NCBI GenBank assembly: GCA_018003515.1
Contig: JAGNDO010000043.1
Coordinates: forward strand, 1 to 42,820
Direction: 5' to 3'
Source of the DNA: Caldilineaceae bacterium
GTDB taxonomy: Bacteria > Chloroflexota > Anaerolineae > Caldilineales > Caldilineaceae
Length of the DNA stretch: 42,820 nt
The translations under genes and the position numbers were made by a program. This document shows positions 7,312 through 14,822 of this stretch, in pieces (within the stretch, counting starts at the first letter, position 1; every line of letters begins with the position of its first letter). The notes beneath the pieces are model-generated. The model saw only the letters and a program-made list of their open reading frames with translations. It made no database searches and had not been told where the DNA came from.

Positions 7312-9741
7312 CTACTTGATGGCCATGGGCAGATACAGTTCGAATAGCGTAGTGGATTTTATCATTACATCCACGGGGGTAATCTTACGCCATGTCGTAC
7401 CGTCTCCCATCTGGCCGTAGTTGTTGTAGCCCCAGCACTTGACCCCACCCGCGGTGGTCAGGGCGCAGGTGTGGAAAACACCGACAGCGATGGCAGCCAT
7501 GCCGCCGTCCAACCCCATCACATCCACCGGGGTAGAATTGTCCACGATCGTGCCATCACCCAGTTGGCCGTAGGTGTTGTAGCCCCAGCACTTGACCCCA
7601 CCCGCGGTGGTCAGGGCGCAGGTGTGGAGGATACTGGCGGCGATAGCAGTCACGCCGCTGCCTAGCCCCGCCACATCCACTGGGGTAGTCGTGCTCGTCG
7701 TCGTACCGTCGCCCAATTGGCCCCTGCCGTTGGCTCCCCAACACTTGACCCCGCCCGCGGTGATCAGGGCGCAGGTGTAGGAGCTGCCGACGGCGATAGC
7801 GGTCACGCCGCTTCCTAGCCCTACCACATCCACCGGGGTTGTCTTGCTCTCCGTTGTACCGTCGCCCAATTCGCCGTTGGAGTTGGCTCCCCAGCACTTG
7901 ACCCCGCCCGCGGTGGTCAGCGCACAAGTATGGGAACCAGCGGCGATGGCGGCTACACCGCTGCTTAACCCCACGACATCTACCGGGGTGGGCTTGCTTA
8001 CTGTTGTGCCGTCGCCCAATTGGCCCCTGCCGTTGGCTCCCCAACACTTGACCCCGCCCTCGGTAGTCAGGGCGCAGGTGTGGCTACCTCCAGAGGCGAT
8101 GGCGTCCGCACCATTGGTCAGCCCTGTCACATCCACCGGGGTTATCTTGTCCACAAGTGTGCCGTCACCCAGTTGACCGGATCTGTTATCTCCCCAACAC
8201 TTGACCCCGCCTGTTGTGGTCAAGACGCAGGTGTCCCCTCCGCCAGCGTCGATAGCCGCCACACCGTTGCCTAGCCCCACCACATCAACCGGGGTGGGAT
8301 TATCCACCGTCGTGCCGTCGCCCAATTGGCCAGAGCTATTGAGTCCCCAGCACTTGCCGCTGCCCCCTGTACCAAGAGCGCAGGTGTGATCACTGCCAGC
8401 AGCGATAGCACCCACACCGCTACTCAATCCTGCCACATCCACTGGGAGGATGCTCCGGATAGGTCCCGATGTGCCGTTGCCCACTTGGCCTTGTTCGTCT
8501 TGCCCCCAACACTTGACTCCGCCTGCGTTGGTCGCCGCACAAGTATGGGCGTAACCAGCAGCGATGGTGACTATGCCGCCGTCCAGTCCCATCACATCCA
8601 CCGGGGTTTTTTTGTTTTCAGTTGTGCCGTCACCCACCTGACCGCTGTTGGCACCCCAGCACTTGACTCCGCCCGCGGTGGTCAGAGCGCAGGTGTGCCC
8701 CCCACCAGCAGCGATAGCAGTCACGCCGCTGCCCAACCCCACCACATCCACCGGGGTGAGTCTGCGATCCAGCGTGCCGTCGCCCACCTCACCGTAGAAG
8801 TTCGAACCCCAGCACTTGACTCCCCCCGCCGTGGTCAGGGCACAACTGTGGGCACCACCGGCAGCGATGGTGGTCACACCGCTACCCAGTCCCACCACAT
8901 CCACCGGGGTGAGTCTGCCAGACCACGTGCCGTCGCCCACTGCGCCAGCGCCGCCCCAGCACTTGACCCCGCCTGATGTGGTCAGAGCACAGGTATGGGA
9001 GCTACCGGCGGCGATAGCAGTGACGTCACTGCCCAGTCCCTCCACATCCACCGGGGTGGGCTTGCTTGTTGTTGTGCCATCGCCCAGTTGACCCTCCTGG
9101 TTCGCTCCCCAGCATTTGACCTTGCCCGCTGTGGTCAGAGCGCAGGTGTGGGAGTTGTCAAGGTTGCCTCCTGCAGCGAGGGCAACTACACCGCTGCCCA
9201 GCCCCATCACGTCCACCGGACTACTCTTGTCCACGTTCGTGCCGTCGCCCAATTGGCCCCGGTTATTGCGCCCCCAGCACTTGACTCCACCTGCAGTGGA
9301 CACGGCGCAGGTGTGTTCTCTCCCAGCAGCGATAGCAGCCACACCGCTGCCCAACCTCACCACATCCACCGGAGTGTCTTTGTCCTCCCTCGTCGTGCCG
9401 TCGCCTAGTTGTCCATTGTAGTTGTCTCCCCAGCACTTCACACCGCCTGTGGTGGTCAGGGCGCAGGTGTGGGAGCCGCCCGCCGCCACGTACGCGATGC
9501 CATCCAGCGGAACTAATTCCTGGGGCTGGGATGGGGAGTGACCTGACAGAGACTGCTCCTGGGCCCGCAAGGGTTGGGCGGACAAAGCGAGGCATAGGGC
9601 TAGAGCAAACAGCGCGACTACGATTCCCAGGAAAGTCCAACTGCTCTCTCTCTTCAAATCTGAGACAATCTGCACAGGTGCAGATTGCTGAAATTGCATA
9701 CGGTTTTGTCCGTGTACCATAAATCGCTTGATAACTGTCAT
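7312..9741 (-). CDS. Secreted RCC1-like protein with 14 repeats (copy A)
   Basis: An 809-residue exported protein. A long N-region precedes a hydrophobic core (about 35-58) and a likely cleavage site near LRAQEQ (about 60). From residue 80 on there are 14 units of about 50 residues with the consensus [26 protein letters not shown]...TPVDVxGLGSGV, the RCC1 (regulator of chromosome condensation 1) type. Fourteen units fit two seven-bladed beta-propellers. Each unit has two Cys ten residues apart, so about 28 Cys could form one disulfide per blade outside the cell. The protein ends [10 protein letters not shown], a tail shared with neighbours. AAGGAG precedes the ATG by about 9 nt. It is a clear paralogue of the gene at 12289. 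The function is unknown; binding or adhesion at the cell surface is plausible. Confidence 0.9.
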   Translation of the reverse strand: MTVIKRFMVHGQNRMQFQQSAPVQIVSDLKRESSWTFLGIVVALFALALCLALSAQPLRAQEQSLSGHSPSQPQELVPLDGIAYVAAGGSHTCALTTTGGVKCWGDNYNGQLGDGTTREDKDTPVDVVRLGSGVAAIAAGREHTCAVSTAGGVKCWGRNNRGQLGDGTNVDKSSPVDVMGLGSGVVALAAGGNLDNSHTCALTTAGKVKCWGANQEGQLGDGTTTSKPTPVDVEGLGSDVTAIAAGSSHTCALTTSGGVKCWGGAGAVGDGTWSGRLTPVDVVGLGSGVTTIAAGGAHSCALTTAGGVKCWGSNFYGEVGDGTLDRRLTPVDVVGLGSGVTAIAAGGGHTCALTTAGGVKCWGANSGQVGDGTTENKKTPVDVMGLDGGIVTIAAGYAHTCAATNAGGVKCWGQDEQGQVGNGTSGPIRSILPVDVAGLSSGVGAIAAGSDHTCALGTGGSGKCWGLNSSGQLGDGTTVDNPTPVDVVGLGNGVAAIDAGGGDTCVLTTTGGVKCWGDNRSGQLGDGTLVDKITPVDVTGLTNGADAIASGGSHTCALTTEGGVKCWGANGRGQLGDGTTVSKPTPVDVVGLSSGVAAIAAGSHTCALTTAGGVKCWGANSNGELGDGTTESKTTPVDVVGLGSGVTAIAVGSSYTCALITAGGVKCWGANGRGQLGDGTTTSTTTPVDVAGLGSGVTAIAASILHTCALTTAGGVKCWGYNTYGQLGDGTIVDNSTPVDVMGLDGGMAAIAVGVFHTCALTTAGGVKCWGYNNYGQMGDGTTWRKITPVDVMIKSTTLFELYLPMAIK

Positions 9742-9775
9742 TGCCGAGTCTCCTTATTGTTGGGTGAGTTGAGTG

Positions 9776-9863
9776 TCAACGATCCTGAACCTTCTTTGCC
9801 GTCTCTTTGGCCATCTCAGCGATCCATCCCGTGGGCCTTTTCGGGGTGGGCCGCTGCCTGGAC
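9776..9863 (-). pseudogene. Decayed C-terminal half of a DUF1059 gene
   Basis: On the minus strand this stretch encodes VQAAAHPEKAHG and, after a one-base frameshift, IAEMAKETAKKVQDR followed by a stop. This matches the second half of the intact DUF1059 protein at 6853-7020 (VQAAAHAQKVHG...TAEMVEEIETK). A stop codon lies three codons upstream in the same frame and the N-terminal Cys motif is absent, so it cannot be functional. It sits directly upstream of RCC1 copy A. Confidence 0.75.
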
Positions 9864-9885
9864 ACAACCTTACGTATACTCTCCT

Positions 9886-11955
9886 TTACGGGACGATCCC
9901 GTTGAGATTGAAGTCACTTACAGCGCGCAACCAATGTTCGCGAATAACGCTTGAAACGTCGTAAGCGCAGTGCTTTACGCCTTCCAATGGCTCGAAGATC
10001 GTGTCAAAACCTGCGGCGCGATGGTCGTTAGCGCCTGCCTGGGCTTTTGCATAGAGAAAATCTTCGGTACCGATGCGGTAATGAAAACGGCTGCGCCGTT
10101 TGAGCGCATCGTAGCCATTGATGCGGTTTAGCATCTCACTGATGTAGTGTCCGTCGAATGCCGTATACCCCCCGCCACAGTTCATGCTGAAGTATGCGGG
10201 ATAAACATCACCCTTGTATGGGAAGAAGTATTGATCCCAGAAGTATGAACCCCCTGATGCGCCGCTGCCTAGCAGTACATCCTGGCAAAGGTTGTACCGG
10301 GCAAACATCTCATCAAAGACTGCGCCCAGTCGTTCGGTGTTTAGCTCGCTGTTGGTGTGCCATGAATGAGGATAGGGTACTGGTGGCCGGACGATGTAGG
10401 GAGAAGGTGCCAAGGGGGCTACAAAAATCCAGCCCTGTTCGTCTACCAGTTGTCGCACTGGACCGTGTTCGTTCGCACTGTAATCATCTGCCGAGTCACC
10501 GTGCAGATAGAAGCTCAAGAACGTGGGGCGACCCGGATCGTAGTTGCTCCCGACAATGACCAACGCATCCAGGCCGGCGACCTGGGTGAAATGGGCACCC
10601 GGCTGCAACCCGCCGGATCCGCCCGATGGATTGCAGCGCAGTGTGTAGGGATCTGGTGGTGGCATACTTCGCTGAATCGCAGGCAGGAAAATGGCGTGGG
10701 TCGAGTCAATTTCGACTACCAGATTTTGCGCCAGATAGACATCGTCCACAAAGAAGACGCTGCCATTCATCTCGTCTAGCCGCACATCCAGATAAATATC
10801 CACCGTTTTGCCTGCATAGGTGGATAGATCGAAAACCGCCTCGGTCCATCGGCTCGTCTGTGTGGCCTGGCAGAGATCGAACACGCCCAGTTGAACAGGG
10901 TGCTGCATGGGCATCTTGGCAAAAACATAGGCGAAATCGCGCCCGCACGCTTCGTCTGAACGGATCTGATAGTGAAACGAGAAGGCCACATCTGCCCGGT
11001 TGGGCACAGTGATCGTTTGTTGGATGCGGTCGAAAAAGAAGGGTGCCATATCAGCCATCGTCGGTTCATAGATGCCCAGGGAAATGGCTGACAGACCAGT
11101 GCGGGGTTGAACATCCGTGTAGGGTGCGGTGCCCGTAAAGAATGGCTTACGGATCCAACTGCTTGTCGTCAACCATGAACGATTGGGATCCGTTGTGCTA
11201 GGTATAAAGCTGCCGTTGACAAAGACGTTGGTCGCATCAGCGAACGTGCATTGGCGATTTCGGATGTCTACATAATTGATGGTCGCCAGCCATGTCTGGA
11301 CTGTCGCATCGATAGGCACGCAGGGCGCATAGATAAGGCGTAGGTCCTGTAATTTGGTCAGGTTCAGCAATGAGGCGGGCATCATGCCAGTAAAGGTGCC
11401 AGAGAGAGAAAGTCTCTCCAGGTTGACCAGGGCACCCAACGAATCGGGCAGCTTGCCAGACAATCCTTCCCCTTCAAGCCACAGCCTCTTGAGTTGAGTC
11501 AATTCGCCAAGTGAGGGCGGCAGAGTCCCAGATAACTCGTTGTCATAGAGATCGAGTACCTCCAATTTGGTAAGGTCTCCGACAGAGGCGGGCAAAGGTC
11601 CATTCAGGTTGTTGGAATAAAGAAAAATCATCTTGACATGTTCATTTCCACAGTAGATACCGTTCCATTCGCAAGGATCGCTATACTGTTCCCATTGATA
11701 CTGTAGCCATTGGGAATTATTGGTCCACTGCGGGCCGCCGGTGCTTGTGTAGAAATCCACCAGGGCCTGGCATTCGTCCACTGGAATGGTAGTCACCGAG
11801 GCACAGGTGAAGTCGCCAAGCGTGTCCGATGGCGTAGCGGCATGACCTGCGATGGGTGTCAGCACCGTGGCCATGCACAGAAGCAACAGAACAACCGCAC
11901 AGGACAGGAATCCTTTGCCAAGTTGTTCGGGTGTGATGGGTGATTTCGGTAGCAT
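9886..11955 (-). CDS. Secreted LRR / jelly-roll / esterase chimera
   Basis: A 689-residue exported protein. Residues 1-40 are a signal peptide. A plant-type LRR cap (CQALVDFYTSTGGPQWTNN) is followed by about four leucine-rich repeats of the LTKLEVLDLYDNELSGTLP kind (about 105-210). Residues 245-410 form a jelly-roll/MAM-like domain with a Cys pair (SDEACGRDFAYV...DLC), the same type as in the giant protein at 14823. A tail-like IFLPAIQR motif then leads into an alpha/beta-hydrolase of the polyhydroxybutyrate-depolymerase/feruloyl-esterase type (about 440-689). This has LHGDSAD (oxyanion loop), GASGGS (nucleophile Ser near 570), GTEDF (acid) and a C-terminal His (VKHCAYD). It probably cleaves an ester bond in a polymer. 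The N-terminal part would supply binding. Confidence 0.85.
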   Translation of the reverse strand: MLPKSPITPEQLGKGFLSCAVVLLLLCMATVLTPIAGHAATPSDTLGDFTCASVTTIPVDECQALVDFYTSTGGPQWTNNSQWLQYQWEQYSDPCEWNGIYCGNEHVKMIFLYSNNLNGPLPASVGDLTKLEVLDLYDNELSGTLPPSLGELTQLKRLWLEGEGLSGKLPDSLGALVNLERLSLSGTFTGMMPASLLNLTKLQDLRLIYAPCVPIDATVQTWLATINYVDIRNRQCTFADATNVFVNGSFIPSTTDPNRSWLTTSSWIRKPFFTGTAPYTDVQPRTGLSAISLGIYEPTMADMAPFFFDRIQQTITVPNRADVAFSFHYQIRSDEACGRDFAYVFAKMPMQHPVQLGVFDLCQATQTSRWTEAVFDLSTYAGKTVDIYLDVRLDEMNGSVFFVDDVYLAQNLVVEIDSTHAIFLPAIQRSMPPPDPYTLRCNPSGGSGGLQPGAHFTQVAGLDALVIVGSNYDPGRPTFLSFYLHGDSADDYSANEHGPVRQLVDEQGWIFVAPLAPSPYIVRPPVPYPHSWHTNSELNTERLGAVFDEMFARYNLCQDVLLGSGASGGSYFWDQYFFPYKGDVYPAYFSMNCGGGYTAFDGHYISEMLNRINGYDALKRRSRFHYRIGTEDFLYAKAQAGANDHRAAGFDTIFEPLEGVKHCAYDVSSVIREHWLRAVSDFNLNGIVP

Positions 11956-12058
11956 TTCGTTCTCCCATTTTCTACTTGGGAAGCGCTAAGTGAGCGCCCC
12001 GGAGACTACGCTAGTACAGCCCGGTGCAAGTAGGTCCGGGAAAAGACAAGTTTAGCTA

Positions 12059-12126
12059 GGTCCGTGACTGGTGGGTTAACGTGGGAAGTCCGGGCGATCC
12101 ATTCGTCAACCCGCCGGTCACGGACC
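12059..12126. repeat. Inverted repeat between exported-protein genes
   Basis: Arms of 23 nt (12059-12081 and 12104-12126) pair with three mismatches, at least two of which allow G-U pairs in RNA, around a 22-nt loop. It lies in the 333-bp gap (11956-12288) between the second RCC1 gene and the LRR-esterase gene. The rest of the gap holds the multi-stem element at 12182 and no gene that I can see. Confidence 0.6.
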
Positions 12127-12181
12127 GGCTACGAGCGTAAGAATTTTCAGCGCTATTTGCGCCGACCTTTACTAACGTTCC

Positions 12182-12282
12182 GTCAATCGTGATTTGATGG
12201 GATTGAGGAGTTCGCATCCTCAGATGCGAAGGCTGGGCATCTGAGGATGCCCACCTCCGCAATTTATCAAATCACGGTTGAC
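12182..12282. repeat. Multi-branched palindromic element
   Basis: An outer stem of 17 bp with one G-U-type mismatch (12182-12198 with 12266-12282) encloses two perfect small hairpins: 8 bp at 12211-12230 and 7 bp at 12235-12252. Between these and the outer stem a second partial stem joins ATTGAGGAG with CCTCCGCAAT. The fold is a three- or four-way junction. It starts 7 bp after the RCC1 copy B stop on the minus strand, so it may be that gene's 3' end structure, or a small mobile palindromic element. Confidence 0.6.
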
Positions 12283-12288
12283 AGGACA

Positions 12289-14646
12289 CTAGCGTTGCAG
12301 ACCCGGCAGAAAGAGAAGGTGATCAAGGACTCTCTCCACGACCACAGCCACCGGTGTCAGTCGCCAGGCCGTGCCGTCGCCTAGTTGGCCATCGCCGGCA
12401 CTCCCCCAACATTTTGCCCCACCGGACGTGGTCAGGGCGCAGGCATGGTACACACCGGCGGCGATGGCGGCCACGCCGCTGCTCAGACCCACCACGTCGG
12501 TCGGCGTACTCTTGGATTCCTTGGTGCCGTCGCCCAGTTGGGCGAAGTAGTTGGCCCCCCAGCACTTGGCTCCGCCCCCTGTGGTCACAGCGCAGGTGAA
12601 GGAGTCGCCGGCATCAATGGCGGCCACACCGCTGCTCAGACCCACGACATCCTTGGGGGTTAAACCACCACCGCTGATATCCCCCCAGCACTTGACACCG
12701 CCGCCGATGGTGAGGGCGCAGGTATGCCACGTTCCGGCGGAAATGGCTGTGACACCGCTGCCCAGTCCTGACACATCCACCGGGGTGTTCCTGGTGCTAG
12801 AAGTGCCGTCACCCAACTGACCCTCCCAATTGTTCCCCCAGCATTTGACGCCGCCCGCAGCGGTCAGGGCACAGGTGTGGTTGCCGCCAACAGCGATGGC
12901 CGTTATGCCGCTACTCAACCCTGTCACATCGACAGGAGTGTTCTTGTCCGTGGTCGATCCGTCGCCTAGTTGGCCAGAGCCGTTATTCCCCCAGCATTTG
13001 ACGCCGCCCGCAGCGGTTAGGGCGCAGGTATGGGTGCCGGGGCTGGACGAATCGTACGTATAGGAGCCATCTCCGGCTGCGATGGCCAGTACCCCGCTAC
13101 TCAGTCCCGTTACATCCACTGGGTTGGACTTGTAGTAATCTGTTGTGCCATCGCCCAGTTGCCCATGATCGTTCTTTCCCCAACACTTGACAAAGCCCCC
13201 GTTGCCCAGAATGCAAGTGTGGGCGTCGCCAGCGGCAACGGCGGCTAAGTCGTTGCTTAGCCCAACCTTGTCTGTCGGCGTGAGCAAGCCGTCTCCCCAG
13301 CATTTGACGCCACCCCCTGTCGTTAGAACACAGGTGTAGCCATTGTGACCACTGGCCTCGATGGTGACCGCACCGCTGTTCAGCCCCATTACATCCACAG
13401 GTGTGAGTTTGGCTCCACCTGTGTTGTCTCCCAGTTGGCCATAGGCGTTGTTTCCCCAGCACTTGACTTCACCTGTTGTGGTCACGGCGCAAGCGTGGTC
13501 ACCATCGATACCGATGGCGGCCACGCCACTGCCCAGCCCGGTCACGTCTACGGGTGAACTCTTCCGTGTTTCCGTGCCATCGCCCACTTGACCGCGACTG
13601 TTGTATCCCCAGCATTTGACCCCCCCTGCCATCGTTAGGGTGCAGGTATGGAAATTACCCGTGTCAATAGCGGTCACGCCACTACTCATCCCAATTACAT
13701 CCACTGGGGTGAGACGGTCAGTTGTTGTACCGTCGCCCAATTGGCCGCCAAAGTTATCCCCCCAACACTTAACTCCACCACCGGTTATCAGGGCACATGT
13801 ATGGTAATAACCGGCGGCGATTGCCGCTACGCCGCTACTCATTCCCACCACGTCCGTCGGGGTGAGGCGATTGGTGGTTGTGTTGTCGCCCAATGTACCG
13901 TTGGCGTTGTATCCCCAACATTTGACCCCGCCTGCGCTTGTCAGGGCACAGGTGTGGAAATAGCCTGCTGCGATGGCGGTCACGCCACTGGTCAGTCCAG
14001 TCACATCCACGGGGGTGGTTTTGGGTGTTGTCGTGTTGTCGCCCAGTTGGCCTTGGAAGTTTTCTCCCCAGCATTTGACCCCACCCCCTGTCGTCAGCGC
14101 GCAGGTGTGATATCCGCCGGCGGCAATGGCGGTCACGCCGCTGGTCAGTCCTGTTACATCCACCGGGGCGGAACGGCTGGTGGTTGTGCCGTCACCCAGT
14201 TGCCCTTGGCTATTCATGCCCCAGCACTTGACTCCGCCCGTCGTGGTCAGGGCGCAGGAGAAGTACCCACCCGCGGCGATTGCGGTCACGCCGCTGCCCA
14301 ACCCTGTCACGTCCACCGGGGTGGGTCTTTCCGTTTTTGTGGTACCGTCGCCTATTTGGCCGGACTCGTTCCATCCCCAGCACTTGACTCCTCCGGCGCT
14401 GGTCAAGGCGCAGGTGTGGCTGCTGCCGCCACTCACTTGGGTGATGTTGCTCAAGGGAGCCAGAAAATCGGTTTGGGATGGGGGATGGCCGGGCTGGGGC
14501 TGTTCTTGGGCCTGTAAGGGTTGAGCAGACAAGGTTAGCCACAGCGCAAGGGCAAGCAACAAGCCCAGGATTCCCAGGAAAGTCAAATTAACTTGTCGAG
14601 TTGCATCGGCGGTGATTTGCATAGGATCAGATGATTTTAGTCGCAT
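12289..14646 (-). CDS. Secreted RCC1-like protein with 14 repeats (copy B)
   Basis: A 785-residue paralogue of the protein at 7312. The signal peptide is cleaner (hydrophobic core about 22-42, likely cleavage near LQAQEQ), and GGAGG lies 8 nt before the ATG. Fourteen RCC1-type units follow, each with the HTCALTxxGGVKCWG core and its Cys pair. Units 8 and 12 are shortened: the GQLGDGT half is lost and they go straight to LTPTD or LTPKD. Two seven-bladed propellers are expected. It ends LLFLPGLQR, the same kind of tail as copy A. Between copies A and B the signal region (TFLGI...LSAQPLxAQEQ) is as well conserved as the repeats, so the whole gene was duplicated. The function is unknown. Confidence 0.9.
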   Translation of the reverse strand: MRLKSSDPMQITADATRQVNLTFLGILGLLLALALWLTLSAQPLQAQEQPQPGHPPSQTDFLAPLSNITQVSGGSSHTCALTSAGGVKCWGWNESGQIGDGTTKTERPTPVDVTGLGSGVTAIAAGGYFSCALTTTGGVKCWGMNSQGQLGDGTTTSRSAPVDVTGLTSGVTAIAAGGYHTCALTTGGGVKCWGENFQGQLGDNTTTPKTTPVDVTGLTSGVTAIAAGYFHTCALTSAGGVKCWGYNANGTLGDNTTTNRLTPTDVVGMSSGVAAIAAGYYHTCALITGGGVKCWGDNFGGQLGDGTTTDRLTPVDVIGMSSGVTAIDTGNFHTCTLTMAGGVKCWGYNSRGQVGDGTETRKSSPVDVTGLGSGVAAIGIDGDHACAVTTTGEVKCWGNNAYGQLGDNTGGAKLTPVDVMGLNSGAVTIEASGHNGYTCVLTTGGGVKCWGDGLLTPTDKVGLSNDLAAVAAGDAHTCILGNGGFVKCWGKNDHGQLGDGTTDYYKSNPVDVTGLSSGVLAIAAGDGSYTYDSSSPGTHTCALTAAGGVKCWGNNGSGQLGDGSTTDKNTPVDVTGLSSGITAIAVGGNHTCALTAAGGVKCWGNNWEGQLGDGTSSTRNTPVDVSGLGSGVTAISAGTWHTCALTIGGGVKCWGDISGGGLTPKDVVGLSSGVAAIDAGDSFTCAVTTGGGAKCWGANYFAQLGDGTKESKSTPTDVVGLSSGVAAIAAGVYHACALTTSGGAKCWGSAGDGQLGDGTAWRLTPVAVVVERVLDHLLFLPGLQR

Positions 14647-14760
14647 ATGATTTCCTCCGTTTGGAATAGTGTTCTTGGATTGTGTCTAGGGGTAGGACTG
14701 TGGCACAACAAATTGAATCAACGAAGCCACAATGGCGCGGAGATAACGGATGAAGGGGTG

Positions 14761-14804
14761 GTCGTAGCTGGGAGAATGGCAATCGTCATTCTCCCAGCTA
14801 CGAC
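14761..14804. terminator. 18-bp perfect hairpin after the giant surface protein gene
   Basis: The arms 14761-14778 and 14787-14804 are perfectly complementary around an 8-nt loop. The hairpin begins 19 bp past the stop of the minus-strand gene at 14823, so it probably ends that transcript before RCC1 copy B. Confidence 0.65.
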
Positions 14805-14822
14805 ACAATCAACCTCGAAGAA

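Noticed and set aside
8326..8976. Plus-strand frames of 80-216 codons across both RCC1 genes
   Set aside because: They are antisense products of the RCC1 repeats, themselves repetitive for that reason.
7312..9480. Regularly spaced repeats that at first look like a CRISPR-type or tandem array
   Set aside because: The period is about 150 bp, both parts of each unit are protein-coding, and the translated repeats are RCC1-type units. There are no spacers and no cas genes.
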